A DNA stretch of 64,000 nucleotides from Halorubrum persicum (GCF_002727125.1 NZ_NHOA01000033.1:1-64000); one strand, 5' to 3'; positions 34,310-44,736 are shown, numbered from the stretch's first letter. Numbers and translations are program-made. The notes: generated by a model from the letters alone, not told the origin.

Positions 34310-35659
34310 ATGACACTCACCATCGTCGGCTCTCAGCTGGGAGACGAGGGCAAGGGCGCGCTCGTCGACCGGTGGGGAGGGGACGCGGACGTTGTAGTCC
34401 GTTATCAGGGCGGCGACAACGCCGGCCACACCGTCGTCGAAGGCGGCGTCGAGTACAAGCTGTCGCTCGTCCCGAGCGGCGCGGTTCGGGGCACGACCGG
34501 TATCCTCGGCAACGGATGCGTCGTCAACCCGAAGACGCTGTTCACCGAGATCGACGACCTTCGAGAGCGCGGGCTCGACCCGGACGTGCGGGTCGCCCGT
34601 CGGGCGCACGTGATCCTCCCGTACCACCGCGTGCTGGACGGGATCGAAGAGGAGGTCAAGGCGGACGACGATGCCGGCGACGCGGTCGGCACGACCGGTC
34701 GCGGCATCGGTCCGACCTACGAGGATAAGGCCGGTCGCCGGGGGATCCGGATCGCGGACCTGCTCGACCCCGACGTGCTCCGCGAGAAGCTCGAATACGC
34801 GGTCCCGCAGAAGCGCGCGCTCGTCGAGGAGGTGTACGGTCTCGACCTCGACGACGACCGGGCCGAGGCGTTCGACGTCGACGCGCTCCACGAGGAGTTC
34901 GCCGCGATCGGCGAGCGGCTCGCCGACGAGGGGATGACCGTCAACTGCTCCGACTACCTCCACCGCCGCCACGAGGCGGGCGACGAGATCCTCTTCGAGG
35001 GCGCGCAGGGCACCCACATCGACATCGACCACGGCAACTACCCGTTCGTCACCTCCTCGAACCCGACCGCCGGCGCCGCGTCGGTCGGCTCCGGGCTCGG
35101 CGTCACCACGGTGGGCGACGGCGAAGTCGTCGGCATCGTGAAGGCGTACCTCTCGCGGGTCGGCGAGGGGCCGCTCCCGACCGAACTCGACGGCGACGCC
35201 GACGAAGAGGCGCTCGCCGACGACATCCGCGAGAAGGGTGGCGAGTTCGGGACGGTCACCGGTCGCCCGCGCCGGATCGGCTGGCTCGACCTCCCCATGC
35301 TCCGGCACGCCGCGCGCGTCTCCGGCTTCACGGGCGTCGCGGTCAACCACGTCGACGTGCTCGCCGGGTTAGACGAGCTGAAGGTGTGTACGGGGTACGA
35401 ACTCAACGGGAACGAACTCGACACCGTCCCCACCACGACCGACCGGTGGGAGCGGTGCGAGCCCGTTTACGAGACGCTCGACACGTGGGAGCCGTTCGAC
35501 TCGGCCGCGGTCGCCGAGAACGGATACGACGCGCTCCCCGAGGCGGCCCGCGAGTACCTTGAGTTCGTCGCCGACGAGATCGACACCCCGATCTACGCGG
35601 TCGGCGTCGGTCCCGACCGCGAGGAGACGGTCGAGCTGACGAACCCGTTCGACGAGTAG
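34310..35659 (+). CDS. purA: Adenylosuccinate synthetase
   Basis: 449 residues, normal length. GSQLGDEGKGALVDR is the GTP-binding loop of this family. QGGDNAGHTV, TTGRGIGPTYEDK, FEGAQGTHIDIDHG and GNYPFVTSSNPTAG all match PurA. It condenses IMP and aspartate with GTP to give adenylosuccinate in AMP synthesis. The start at 34310 (MTLTIVGSQ) is set by family N-terminus and by GGTTTTACC, centred about 29 nt upstream. Confidence 0.97.
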   Translation: MTLTIVGSQLGDEGKGALVDRWGGDADVVVRYQGGDNAGHTVVEGGVEYKLSLVPSGAVRGTTGILGNGCVVNPKTLFTEIDDLRERGLDPDVRVARRAHVILPYHRVLDGIEEEVKADDDAGDAVGTTGRGIGPTYEDKAGRRGIRIADLLDPDVLREKLEYAVPQKRALVEEVYGLDLDDDRAEAFDVDALHEEFAAIGERLADEGMTVNCSDYLHRRHEAGDEILFEGAQGTHIDIDHGNYPFVTSSNPTAGAASVGSGLGVTTVGDGEVVGIVKAYLSRVGEGPLPTELDGDADEEALADDIREKGGEFGTVTGRPRRIGWLDLPMLRHAARVSGFTGVAVNHVDVLAGLDELKVCTGYELNGNELDTVPTTTDRWERCEPVYETLDTWEPFDSAAVAENGYDALPEAAREYLEFVADEIDTPIYAVGVGPDREETVELTNPFDE

Positions 35660-35694
35660 AACGTTCGCGCGTCTACGGTGCGGACTTCGTGCGG

Positions 35695-36558
35695 CTATTC
35701 CTGCGGATCGATCTCGTTCAGTGCGGCCATATCCTCGTCGGTCAGCGACAGGTCCGCGGCCGCGAGGTTCGATTCGAGATGGTCGACGCTCGACGTGCCC
35801 GGGATCGGGAGCGTCACGTCGGAGTGGTCGAGCAGCCACGCCAGGGCGACCTGTCGGGTCGTCGCGTCGCGGCGGTCGGCGACCTCACCGAGCGTGTCGG
35901 GGGTCTCGTCGTCGACCGCGTACATCGGCCCCCACGGGATGAACCCCACGTCGTTGCGCTCGCAGGCCCGCAACACGTCCTCGTCGTCGCGGTGGCCGAC
36001 GTTGTACTGGTTCTGGACGGTGGCGATGTCGACGATCTCGGTGGCGGTCTCTAACTGCTCGACGGTGACGTTCGAGAGCCCGACGTGGGCGATCTGCCCG
36101 GCGTCTTTCATCTCCGCGAACGCGTGGACCGACTCCTCGAAGTCGGTGTCCGGGTCGGGGCGGTGGTACTGGTACAGGTCGATCGTGTCGGTCCCGAGTC
36201 GGTCGAGGCTACACAGCACCTGATTCTTCAGGAAGTCGGGGTCGCCGTGGGGGAGCCAGTCGCCCTCACGGTTGCGAAGCAGGCCGGCCTTCGAGGCGAC
36301 GACGGCGTCGTCCGGATCACCGAGCGCCTCGCCGATCAGGCGCTCCGAGACGCCCGGCCCGTAGGAGTCGGCGGTGTCAATGAAGTCGACACCGAGTTCG
36401 ACGGCGCGCTGGAGAACCTTTTCGGCCTCGTCCTCGTCGTCGGGTCGTCCGATGATGTCCTCGCCCGTGATCCGCATCGCGCCGAAGCCGAGGCGGTTGA
36501 CGGTCAGATCGCCGCCGATGTCGAACGTGCCGCTCCGGCCGGTGGTGTCTGAAGCCAT
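35695..36558 (-). CDS. Aldo/keto reductase
   Basis: 287 residues. FIDTADSYGPGVSERLIGEAL contains the catalytic Asp and Tyr. Catalytic Lys is in VVASKAGL and the His in DLYQYHRPD. LPIPGTSSVDHLESNL is the NADP-binding end. The enzyme reduces aldehydes or ketones, or works in reverse, with NADPH. The substrate is not evident. The start at 36558 (MASDTTGRSG) was chosen over a longer frame whose first 38 residues are not family-like. Confidence 0.92.
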   Translation of the reverse strand: MASDTTGRSGTFDIGGDLTVNRLGFGAMRITGEDIIGRPDDEDEAEKVLQRAVELGVDFIDTADSYGPGVSERLIGEALGDPDDAVVASKAGLLRNREGDWLPHGDPDFLKNQVLCSLDRLGTDTIDLYQYHRPDPDTDFEESVHAFAEMKDAGQIAHVGLSNVTVEQLETATEIVDIATVQNQYNVGHRDDEDVLRACERNDVGFIPWGPMYAVDDETPDTLGEVADRRDATTRQVALAWLLDHSDVTLPIPGTSSVDHLESNLAAADLSLTDEDMAALNEIDPQE

Positions 36559-36698
36559 GGTCGAACGTTCGCGTGCCACGCGGAAAGCCGTGGGGATGGC
36601 GGAAGGGCGTGCTTCGAAGGTCGCGTTCCGATGTCGTACCGAGTCGCCTGTCTTGCGTGCGTCGCTACTCATAAACCGCCCCCGCGTGATCGTGAGGT

Positions 36699-37187
36699 AT
36701 GGACGCCGAGCGCGAGGTACTCGACGTGTTGGCGCGGAACGCCCGCGAGGACATCGACGACATCGCGGCCCAGACGGGCCTCGACGCGGACGCGGTAGCG
36801 GACGCGATCGACGAGCTGGAGGTGAACAACGTGGTCCACGGCTATCAGGCCGTCGTCGATTGGGACCGCGTCGACGAGGGGAAGATCCGGGCGATCGTGG
36901 AGATAAACGTCGAGCTCGACCGCGAGACCGGCTACGAGCAGGTCGCCGACCGGATCGCGAAGTTCCCCGCGGTCGACGCCCTCCACCTCGTCTCCGGCGA
37001 CTACGACTTCGCCGTCGAGGTGCTCGGCGAGACGATGCAGGACGTCTCGCGGTTCATCTCCGAGCAGGTCGCGCCCATGCCCGAGGTCACCCAGACGGTG
37101 ACCCACTACATCATGGAGACCTACAAGGACGGCGGGATCCGGTTCGAAGACGGCGACGACGACGACCGCCTCTCCGTCTCCCCATGA
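36699..37187 (+). CDS. Lrp/AsnC family transcriptional regulator
   Basis: 162 residues. An N-terminal HTH (about 1-50, REVLDVLARNAREDIDDIAAQTG) is followed by an RAM/ligand-binding domain with LHLVSGDYDFAVEVLG, where amino acids normally bind. The tail is acidic. TATA-like CATAAACC is centred 27 nt before the start. It overlaps the aminotransferase gene by 4 nt (ATGA), so it probably senses the aminotransferase's amino-acid substrate or product and regulates the pair. Confidence 0.93.
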   Translation: MDAEREVLDVLARNAREDIDDIAAQTGLDADAVADAIDELEVNNVVHGYQAVVDWDRVDEGKIRAIVEINVELDRETGYEQVADRIAKFPAVDALHLVSGDYDFAVEVLGETMQDVSRFISEQVAPMPEVTQTVTHYIMETYKDGGIRFEDGDDDDRLSVSP

Positions 37188-38323
37188 GGCTGTCCGACCG
37201 AGCCCGCGACCTCCCCGAGTCGGGGATCCGGAAGTTCTTCGAACTCGCGGAGGCGCGGGACGACGTGATCTCGCTGGGGGTCGGCGAGCCCGACTTCTCG
37301 GCGCCGTGGGCCGCCCGGACCGCCGCGATCGATTCGCTCGAGCGCGGGAAGACCTCCTACACCTCGAACCGCGGAATGGCCGAGCTCCGCGAGCGGATCG
37401 CGACCCATCACGAGCGGTACGACCAGACGTACGACCCGGCCGAGGAGGTGCTCGTCACGACCGGCGCGAGCGAGGCGGTCGATCTGGCGTTCCGCGCGCT
37501 CGTCGACCCGGGCGACACGGTCGCGGTCCACGAGCCGACGTACATCTCCTACGGCCCGGGGATCGAACTCGCCGGCGGCGAACAGTTGACGGTCCCGACC
37601 CGCCCGGAGGACGACTTCGCGCTCACGCGGGAGTCGCTCGAGGCGGCGGGCGCCGCGGAGGCCGACCTGCTCGTCTGCTGTTACCCGAACAACCCGACGG
37701 GCGCGACGATGACCGAAGAGGAGTACGCCGAGGTCGCCGCATTCTGCCGCGACAACGACCTCCGCGTGATCGCCGACGAGATCTACTCCGCGCTCACCTA
37801 CGGCGCCGACCACGCTTCGATCGCGACCCAGCCGGGGATGCGCGAGCGGACGGTGGTCGTCAACGGGTTCTCGAAGGCGTACGCGATGACCGGTCTTCGA
37901 CTGGGGTACGCGCTGGGCCCCATGGACGCGATCGACGCGATGAACCGGATCCACCAGTACACGATGCTGTCGGCCCCGACGACGCCGCAGTACGCGGCGA
38001 TCGAGGCGCTCGATCGCTGCGACGACGAGGTGGCCGAGATGGTCGACGAGTACAACCGCCGGCGTCGACTGGTCGTCTCTCGGTTCAACGAGATGGGCCT
38101 CGACACCTTCGAGCCGGGCGGCGCGTTCTACGCGTTCCCCGACTGCGGCGGCGACGACGAAGTCTTCGCCGAGGAGCTGCTGGAGGCGCAGGGCGTCGCG
38201 GTCGTCCCCGGCTCCGTCTTCGGCGAGGGCGGCGAGGGCCATCTCCGGGTGTCGTACGCGACCTCGATGCGCGAACTGAAGGAGGCGACCGACCGGATCG
38301 CGACGTTCGTCGAGAACCGCTGA
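37184..38323 (+). CDS. Class I/II PLP aminotransferase
   Basis: 379 residues. LGVGEPDFSAP and YTSNRGMAELRERIA open the fold type I enzyme. YPNNPTGATMT binds the substrate and PLP, and the Schiff-base lysine lies in VVNGFSKAYAMTGLRLGYA. Arg in LRVSYATS contacts the carboxylate. The subfamily is aspartate/aromatic aminotransferase-like; alanine or branched-chain substrates are also possible. Coupled to the Lrp gene by ATGA overlap. Confidence 0.93.
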   Translation: MRLSDRARDLPESGIRKFFELAEARDDVISLGVGEPDFSAPWAARTAAIDSLERGKTSYTSNRGMAELRERIATHHERYDQTYDPAEEVLVTTGASEAVDLAFRALVDPGDTVAVHEPTYISYGPGIELAGGEQLTVPTRPEDDFALTRESLEAAGAAEADLLVCCYPNNPTGATMTEEEYAEVAAFCRDNDLRVIADEIYSALTYGADHASIATQPGMRERTVVVNGFSKAYAMTGLRLGYALGPMDAIDAMNRIHQYTMLSAPTTPQYAAIEALDRCDDEVAEMVDEYNRRRRLVVSRFNEMGLDTFEPGGAFYAFPDCGGDDEVFAEELLEAQGVAVVPGSVFGEGGEGHLRVSYATSMRELKEATDRIATFVENR

Positions 38324-38414
38324 GGCGCCGTTCGCCGACACGTAAACGGACAACTCCTCGCCAATTGTCTTTCGTTCGCTAACGATTATCACGCATTATC
38401 CTGATACTTCGTGT

Positions 38415-39569
38415 ATGGAGTTCCAGCTAACGGACGAGCAGAAGCACCTGCGAGACGAGGTTCGCCGGTTCGCGGACGAGGAGATCCGACCGGTCGCGAC
38501 CGAGTACGACGTGAACGAGGAGTACCCACACGAGGTGATGGAGAAGGCGGCCGACATGGGGCTGCTCGCGCCGCACGTGCCGGTCGAGTACGGCGGAGTC
38601 GGCTACTCCTCGCTGGAGAACGCGATCCTCACCGAAGAGCTGTTCGCCGCCGATCCCGGGATCGGCCTCTGCGTCTCCAGTGCCGGCTTCGGCGCCGAGG
38701 CGCTGATGGAGTTCGGCACCGAGGACCAGAAGGAGCGCGTCCTCCCCGAGGTGACCGCCGGGGACGCGGTGATGGGTTCGGCCATCTCGGAGCCGCAGGC
38801 CGGCTCCGACGTGACGTCGGTCGCCACCCGCGCCGAGAAGGACGGCGACGAGTGGGTGATCAACGGCTCGAAGATGTGGATCACGAACGGCACCGTCGCC
38901 GACTACTTCGTCGTCGTCTGCGAGACCGACCCGGAGATCGACGACCGCTACTCCGGCTACTCGCAGATCCTCGTCGAGGGCGACCGCGACGGGCTCACTC
39001 GCGACAAGATCACCGGAAAGCTCGGGATCCGCGCGAGCGACACCGCCGAGCTGCGGTTCGACGACGTCAGGGTGCCGGAGGAGAACCTGATCGGCCAGCG
39101 CGGAATGGGCTTTCTCCAGCTCATGCAGTTCTTCGACGAGACCCGCACCGCGGTCGCCGCGCAAGGGGTCGGGATCGCCCGCGGCGCGGCCGAGCGCGCG
39201 CTGGAGTACGCCGAGGAGCGCGAGCAGTTCGACCGCCCGATCAGCGACTTCCAGGCGATCAAACACAAGCTCGCCGAGATGCACACGAACACCGAGGCGG
39301 CGCGCTGGCTCACCTACCGCTCGGCGTGGGCGGTCGACAACGAGTCGGGCGACCTGACCGCGCTCGCGTCGATGGCGAAGGAGTTCGCCTCCCGGACCGC
39401 CGTCGAGGTCGCCGACGAGGCGGTCCAGATCCACGGCGGCGCCGGCTTCGTCAACGATCACGATGTCGAGCGGCTCTACCGCGACGCGAAGATCACCCAG
39501 ATATACGAGGGGACCACGGAGATCCAGAAGAACATCATCGCCCGTGAACTGCTAGGCGAGGGGGTGTGA
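38415..39569 (+). CDS. Acyl-CoA dehydrogenase
   Basis: 384 residues. All family motifs are present: AISEPQAGSDVTSV, INGSKMWITNG for FAD binding, ERALEYAEEREQFDRPI, and the catalytic Glu in ITQIYEGTTEIQKNI near the end. It oxidises acyl-CoA to trans-2-enoyl-CoA, passing electrons to ETF. The chain length is not readable; the motif set is like short-chain/branched enzymes. CGATTATC is centred about 27 nt before the start, so the mRNA is likely leaderless. Confidence 0.95.
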   Translation: MEFQLTDEQKHLRDEVRRFADEEIRPVATEYDVNEEYPHEVMEKAADMGLLAPHVPVEYGGVGYSSLENAILTEELFAADPGIGLCVSSAGFGAEALMEFGTEDQKERVLPEVTAGDAVMGSAISEPQAGSDVTSVATRAEKDGDEWVINGSKMWITNGTVADYFVVVCETDPEIDDRYSGYSQILVEGDRDGLTRDKITGKLGIRASDTAELRFDDVRVPEENLIGQRGMGFLQLMQFFDETRTAVAAQGVGIARGAAERALEYAEEREQFDRPISDFQAIKHKLAEMHTNTEAARWLTYRSAWAVDNESGDLTALASMAKEFASRTAVEVADEAVQIHGGAGFVNDHDVERLYRDAKITQIYEGTTEIQKNIIARELLGEGV

Positions 39570-39645
39570 GCCCCGTTTCACGGGGCGGCTGGTTGCCGAT
39601 ACCCCCGATCGGTGGCTAAAAAGTTTCGGCAACGAACAATGAGGC

Positions 39646-40338
39646 ATGAGCAACGCTAACGCGGCGGAGCGTCTGAAGCGTCAACGAGACGACCTGCGAC
39701 TGTTGAATCAGGTGATGCGTCACGACATCAGGAACGACCTGCAGCTCGTGGAGGCGTACGCGGAGCTGCTCGACGACCACGTCGACGAGGAGGGCGAGGA
39801 GTACCTCTCGGTGATCAAAGAGAGCGCACGCAACGCCGTCGGGCTGACGACGTCCGCGCGCGACCTCGCGCAGGTGATGCTCCGTGACGAGGCCGAGCCG
39901 ACGAGCGTCTCGCTCAGTCGGGAACTCTCCCAGCAGGTCGAGGAGGTGCGGTCCGCCTACCCGGGAGCGGTCGTGACGGTCGAGGGGTCGTTCCCGGAGT
40001 GCGAGGTCGTCGGCGACGAGATGCTCGGGTCGGTGTTCCGAAACGTCCTCCGGAACGCGATCCAGCACAACGACGAGACCCCCGCGGAAGTGGTGGTGTC
40101 CGCCGTCGAACGCGACGGCGAGGTCGCGGTGCGCATCGCCGACAACGGTCCGGGGATCCCCGAAGACCACCGCGAAGAGGTGTTCGGGAAAGGCGAGAAA
40201 GGGCTCGACAGCCCGGGTGCGGGGATCGGGCTCTACCTCGTGCGATCGCTCGTCGACCTGTACGGCGGCGACGTGTGGATCGAGGACAACGAGCCGAAGG
40301 GCACCGTGTTCGTCATCACGCTCCCGGTGGCCGAGTGA
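39646..40338 (+). CDS. Short histidine kinase without sensor domain
   Basis: 230 residues. Only about 20 residues precede the HisKA motif LLNQVMRHDIRNDLQLV (His about 26). The HATPase part has FRNVLRNAIQHND (N box), VRIADNGPGIP (G1) and GAGIGLYLVRSLV (G2). There is no PAS or membrane part, so it must receive its input through a partner protein or dimer exchange. No response regulator gene lies beside it. GGCTAAAAAG is centred about 27 nt before the ATG. Confidence 0.92.
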   Translation: MSNANAAERLKRQRDDLRLLNQVMRHDIRNDLQLVEAYAELLDDHVDEEGEEYLSVIKESARNAVGLTTSARDLAQVMLRDEAEPTSVSLSRELSQQVEEVRSAYPGAVVTVEGSFPECEVVGDEMLGSVFRNVLRNAIQHNDETPAEVVVSAVERDGEVAVRIADNGPGIPEDHREEVFGKGEKGLDSPGAGIGLYLVRSLVDLYGGDVWIEDNEPKGTVFVITLPVAE

Positions 40339-40374
40339 CGAGGAATCGCATCGCTCCGGCCACGCCGGGAGCGC

Positions 40375-40794
40375 TCACTCTTCGTCGTACTCCATCGCGA
40401 CCGAGTTGATGCAGAACCGCTTGCCGGTGGGTTCGGGCCCGTCGTCGAACACGTGCCCGAGGTGTGAGTCGCAGTTCGCACACCGGACCTCGGTGCGGCG
40501 CATCCCGTGGCTGGTGTCGACCGTCGTCGTCACCGACTCCTCCTCGGCGGCGTAGAAGGCGGGCCAGCCGCAGCCGGACTCGTACTTCGTCTCGGCGTCG
40601 AAGAGGACCGTTCCGCAGGCGGCACAGCGGTACTCCCCGTCGTCGGGGTGGTGGTCGACGTACTCCCCGGAGAACTTCGCCTCCGTGCCGCTCTCGCGGA
40701 GCACGCGGTACTCCTCCTCGGAGAGCCGTTCGCGCCACTCCGCGTCGGTCAGGGCTTTCGGGTCGGCCTGCTCCCGATCGTCGGTTTCGCTCAT
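40375..40794 (-). CDS. msrB: Peptide-methionine (R)-S-oxide reductase
   Basis: 139 residues. MsrB motifs: EYRVLRESGTEAKFSG, two CxxC zinc pairs (CAAC and CANC), SGCGWPAF, and the catalytic Cys128 in GKRFCINSVAMEY. It reduces methionine-R-sulfoxide with thioredoxin, repairing oxidised proteins. The start at 40794 matches an acidic MSETDDREQA. Divergent from the CDGSH gene. Confidence 0.97.
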   Translation of the reverse strand: MSETDDREQADPKALTDAEWRERLSEEEYRVLRESGTEAKFSGEYVDHHPDDGEYRCAACGTVLFDAETKYESGCGWPAFYAAEEESVTTTVDTSHGMRRTEVRCANCDSHLGHVFDDGPEPTGKRFCINSVAMEYDEE

Positions 40795-40898
40795 GCCCTG
40801 CGTACGAGCCCCACGCTCAAGGCGGTTGCGGCGGTCGCGACGGCAGCCCCACGCCCCGCGCCCGCAAACCGTATTCGGGTGGCCGCTCATCGGTGACC

Positions 40899-41135
40899 AT
40901 GGCACGCGAGGTCACGCACGAGGAGAACGGACCGACGATACTCGACGAGTCCGACACCGGCGACGACGGGAAGATATACGTCTGCCGGTGCGGGCTCTCC
41001 GATTCGAAGCCGCTCTGTGACGGCTCGCACAATGCGACCGCGGACGAGGAGGACGGGGTCGTGTACAAGTACGACGGCGACGACCCGGACGGCGAGCGCC
41101 GCGCGATCGACGAGATCGTGTACGAGCGGGAGTAG
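40899..41135 (+). CDS. CDGSH iron-sulfur domain protein
   Basis: 78 residues. Cluster ligands are Cys29, Cys31, Cys40 and His44 in VCRCGLSDSKPLCDGSH, a textbook 3Cys-1His [2Fe-2S] site. Such proteins are redox-active or transfer clusters. A second half with KYDGDDPDG follows. The start at 40899 (MAREVTHEENG) is in line with prokaryotic relatives. The gene shares a 104-nt divergent region with msrB, consistent with a joint redox-stress role. Confidence 0.92.
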   Translation: MAREVTHEENGPTILDESDTGDDGKIYVCRCGLSDSKPLCDGSHNATADEEDGVVYKYDGDDPDGERRAIDEIVYERE

Positions 41136-41162
41136 CGTCTCGGATCGGCTCCGGCGAGGCCC

Positions 41163-42248
41163 TTACAACACGCCCATGTCGTTGAGCCGCTCGGGCAGAT
41201 AGGTGTCGGTGACGAAGTCGAGCCCGCGGCTCGCGAGCGACTGCTGTTCGGACTTCTTCCCGATGTCGAGCTGGAGCTCGATCTGCTCCTCCCAGTAGTC
41301 GGTCTGGAACCGCGGGTCCTCGAGCTCCGATTCGAGGGCGTTCACGTCCGAGTCGGAGAGCGGGTCCGAGGGCAGGTCGTACTCGACGATGTCCTCCGGC
41401 TGGATGCCGATGAACCGCGCCTCGGGGGTCGCGAGGTACTTCGAGAGGTGGGCGGACTTGATCGAGCCGTACGCGACGGAGCCGTAGATCCGGTAGGACC
41501 ACGGGTCGCCGTCGGTGAACACCACGACCGGGAGGTCGAGCTCGTCGCGGAAGCGCTTCGTCAGCCGGCGCGTGGCGCGGGCGGGCTGTCCGCCGAGGTG
41601 AACGACCAGCGCGTCGTGCTCCTCGTCGAACCCGTTTTCGACCAGCCGGTCGCGCATCCCGCCGGTCTCGACGCAGAGGACGAACTCGGCGTCGTTGTCG
41701 AGGAACTCGATGGTGTCCGGGTTGTTCGGGATCTGGTAGCCGCCCTGCCCCACGTCGAGCTGACAGTGGATCTCGCGTTCACCGCGGTTGGTCTGCTCGC
41801 GGAGGAGCAGCGGTCCCATCACCTTCGCGCCCGACTCCTCCGGGCGCATGTGGAAGTCCTCGCGGGTGACGCCGGTGACGATCTCCAAGTCCTCGACGAG
41901 GTCGTTCGACTCGTCCTGTGAGTTGAACTGCGCCTCGTCGTTGTTCCACGACTCGGAGAGGTAGTACAGCTCACGCAGCGTCGACGAGCGGTCGTCGTCG
42001 AGCTGGTTCGCGAGGAACTCGATCGTGTAGGCGGCCTTGAGCAGCTTGCGCGCGCCCCGGACCGAGTTGGCGCTGCGCGTCGAGGTGCGGTCGCCGTAGG
42101 TCCAGACGCCGCTCTCCTCGTCGTACTCGATGTTGCTCTTCGTCCGCGTCGGGAGCGTCATCTCCGGAATGTCGCCGGCGGCGAACTGGTCGTAGAAGTC
42201 CGCGGCCAGGTCGATCAGTTCGTCTCGTGCGTCGCTTTCTGTCGTCAT
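41163..42248 (-). CDS. top6A: DNA topoisomerase VI subunit A
   Basis: 361 residues. Spo11-like type IIB subunit. The catalytic Tyr is Tyr96 (or its neighbour Tyr95) in [11 protein letters not shown]. Toprim acidic residues are in [11 protein letters not shown] and [12 protein letters not shown]. It forms the DNA-cleaving dimer of the A2B2 enzyme that removes supercoils and decatenates. It follows top6B without a gap: stop and start codons are directly adjacent. Complete and normal length. Confidence 0.97.
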   Translation of the reverse strand: MTTESDARDELIDLAADFYDQFAAGDIPEMTLPTRTKSNIEYDEESGVWTYGDRTSTRSANSVRGARKLLKAAYTIEFLANQLDDDRSSTLRELYYLSESWNNDEAQFNSQDESNDLVEDLEIVTGVTREDFHMRPEESGAKVMGPLLLREQTNRGEREIHCQLDVGQGGYQIPNNPDTIEFLDNDAEFVLCVETGGMRDRLVENGFDEEHDALVVHLGGQPARATRRLTKRFRDELDLPVVVFTDGDPWSYRIYGSVAYGSIKSAHLSKYLATPEARFIGIQPEDIVEYDLPSDPLSDSDVNALESELEDPRFQTDYWEEQIELQLDIGKKSEQQSLASRGLDFVTDTYLPERLNDMGVL

Positions 42249-44708
42249 TTACGCGTTCACCGTGAGTTTCTCCGTCTCCACGCCGCCGACGCTGACCTCG
42301 AACTCGGGGTCACCGTCGACCGCGTACGTCAGTTCCCGCTCGTCGCCCGAGGGCACCTCGGGTTTCCACTGCACGAACCACTCGCCGTCCATGTCCACGA
42401 CCGTCCCCTCCGAGAGGTCGGTCGGCTCCGCGGAGACGATGTCCGTGATCTCCACCTGCTCGTTCACGTCCGAGTGATTCTCGACGACGAGCGACACCGT
42501 CTCGCCGTTCACCTCGCGCTCGACGCTGACGTTGTTCATGATCCGCGCGAGCGCGCCGTCGATGTCGGGTCGCGGGCGCCCCGTGACCTCCGAGACCTTG
42601 TCGGCCATCTCCGGGAGGATCTTGCCGAGCACGTCCTGTTTCTCCCGGCGCTGCTGCATCGAGCGCCGCTTGTTGAGGTACGACTTCAGCTCGCGGGCCG
42701 CCTCGCGCACCGCCAGCTCGATCTCGTCTTCGATCGCGGGGACGTTCGCGAGCGCGTCCTTCGACTCGCTCGTGAACGGGACGTTCGTGGAGGCGACGTG
42801 GATGCTGATGACGGCCGGGCCGTTCGGGAGCCCCGACCCGCCGGGCTGGTCGAGCCCGTAGTTGCGCCACCCGATGTTCTTGATCACGTCGGTCGTGGCA
42901 CAGGCGCCGCGCTGGTAGACGAGCGGGACCCGGTTCGCGAACCGGAGCAGCTCGACCGACCCCTCGGCCGGGATCTCGCCGCCGTAGGCGATGCCGGCCT
43001 CGACGATGAAGGGGTCGCCGCCGTGGACCTCGGCGTCGCGGGTCGCCGCCGCGTAGAAGTCGGCGTCGTACTCCTTGCGCAGCCCGGCCTCGACGAGCTC
43101 GGCCGTGATCGGCGCGAGGCAGTCGGTCGGCGGCGCGAGGATGTCTGTCGTCCGCATCGCCTCCAGCAGGTCGGCCGCGGCGTCGCGGCTCCCCGCGATC
43201 GCCGCCACCTTCGGCGGGTCGTCCGGGACCGTGCGCGCCCGCGACCAGAACGCCTCGACGACGTTCTCGCGGGCGGTCTCGCCGAAGGTCGCGTCGTGCT
43301 GCTCGGCGACGAACGAGGCCGCGTCCGCGACGAGGCGTTCGAGGTCGTCCGAGGTGATCCGGAAGGCGTCGCCGTCGAGGTTCCCGAACCGGCGCGCGAG
43401 CGCCTCGGCCATCGCCCGGACCGCGGCGTCGTCCTTCCGCGTCGACGTGGCGTCGTCGACGAGGGCGTACGCGTCGGCGACGAGCGGCGACTCGGTCGCG
43501 CGGCCGTTCTCGTCGTCGCTCGTCTCGCCGTCCGTCTCCTCGCCGTCTCCGGCTCCGGTGATCGCTCGCCACGCGGCGTTGACGGCGTTCGCGCGGACGG
43601 TCTCCCCGAACGTCTTGCCCGTGTCGTCCGCGACCGTGTCCGCGACGTTGTCGACGATCGCCGCGAGTTCGGACCGGGAGAGCCGGTCGCTGCTCGCCAC
43701 CGTCTCGGCGACGCCCTCGGAGAAGGCGGTCGTCGCCTCCTCCCCCTTGTTCGCGACGGCGTCCGCGACGGCGCCCGCCACGTCGCGCTCGTCGTGGGCC
43801 CGCGGGGGCGACCACGCGAGCTCCCGGCCGTAGTACACGTCGCGGAAGTTGTCGATCACGTTGTCCGCGGTCTTCTTGCCGACCCGCGTGAACTCCCCCT
43901 GCAGGAACCCGGAGACCGAGTACGACTCGGTCGCCTCGAGCATCTTGATCAGCGCGCCCAGCTCCACGCCGTGGGGGTGCGGGCGGATCTCCTCCGTCTC
44001 CGCCGGCAGCTCGTCGGTCGCGCGCTCGAACTTCATCGGCTCGTCGAGCCCGGGCTCGCGCAGCTCGAGCCGCGCGTGCGGGTTGACGACCGCGGTGTGT
44101 TTCACGTAGTCGTGGAGCTGCTGGCGGGCGCGCATGTTCGCCTCCATCTCCAGTTCGATCCGGGTACCGTGAGGGCGGTCCCACGTCGTCTCCTCGTCGG
44201 CCTTGATCTCCGGCTCGTTCGTGTCGGTGTCGATGATGAGCTCGAAGTACTGCGCCCGCGACTGCCCCTTCGGGCGCGAGGTGATCTTGGCGGGCTGGCC
44301 CGACGTGAGCTGGGAGTACAGCACCGCCGCCGAGATCCCGATCCCCTGCTGGCCGCGCGACTGCTCGCGCGCGTGGAACCGGCTGCCGTACAGGAGCTTC
44401 CCGAACACCTTCGGGAGCTGTTCTTTCGTGATGCCCGGCCCGTTGTCCTCGATGACGAGCCGGTAGTAGTCGCCCACCTCCTCGATCTCGATGTAGATGT
44501 CGGGGAGGACGCCGGCCTCCTCGGTCGCGTCGAGGGCGTTGTCGACCGCCTCCTTGACGGCGGTGACGAGCCCACGGGCGCCCGAGTCGAACCCGAGCAT
44601 GTGTTTGTTCTTCTCGAAGAACTCGGCGATGGAGATCTCGCGCTGGCCCTCGGCCAGCTCCTCCGCGATCCCCTCCTCGTCGCCGATCGTCGACTGGAAG
44701 GACGTCAT
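42249..44708 (-). CDS. top6B: DNA topoisomerase VI subunit B
   Basis: 819 residues. The GHKL ATPase is at the N-terminus: [15 protein letters not shown] (N box), VIEDNGPGI and [10 protein letters not shown]. Central H2TH/transducer regions follow, and the C-terminal 90 residues look like the Ig-fold tail ([14 protein letters not shown]). The protein is longer than in Sulfolobus or Methanosarcina because of an Asp/Ala-rich inserted region (about 320-500) with an internal duplication: [17 protein letters not shown] at about 365 and [18 protein letters not shown] at about 471. The start at 44708 ([13 protein letters not shown]) is supported by GTTTTTACC about 31 nt upstream. Confidence 0.96.
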   Translation of the reverse strand: MTSFQSTIGDEEGIAEELAEGQREISIAEFFEKNKHMLGFDSGARGLVTAVKEAVDNALDATEEAGVLPDIYIEIEEVGDYYRLVIEDNGPGITKEQLPKVFGKLLYGSRFHAREQSRGQQGIGISAAVLYSQLTSGQPAKITSRPKGQSRAQYFELIIDTDTNEPEIKADEETTWDRPHGTRIELEMEANMRARQQLHDYVKHTAVVNPHARLELREPGLDEPMKFERATDELPAETEEIRPHPHGVELGALIKMLEATESYSVSGFLQGEFTRVGKKTADNVIDNFRDVYYGRELAWSPPRAHDERDVAGAVADAVANKGEEATTAFSEGVAETVASSDRLSRSELAAIVDNVADTVADDTGKTFGETVRANAVNAAWRAITGAGDGEETDGETSDDENGRATESPLVADAYALVDDATSTRKDDAAVRAMAEALARRFGNLDGDAFRITSDDLERLVADAASFVAEQHDATFGETARENVVEAFWSRARTVPDDPPKVAAIAGSRDAAADLLEAMRTTDILAPPTDCLAPITAELVEAGLRKEYDADFYAAATRDAEVHGGDPFIVEAGIAYGGEIPAEGSVELLRFANRVPLVYQRGACATTDVIKNIGWRNYGLDQPGGSGLPNGPAVISIHVASTNVPFTSESKDALANVPAIEDEIELAVREAARELKSYLNKRRSMQQRREKQDVLGKILPEMADKVSEVTGRPRPDIDGALARIMNNVSVEREVNGETVSLVVENHSDVNEQVEITDIVSAEPTDLSEGTVVDMDGEWFVQWKPEVPSGDERELTYAVDGDPEFEVSVGGVETEKLTVNA

Positions 44709-44736
44709 TCGGTGTCTGTCCCTATCCCCGATGCAG

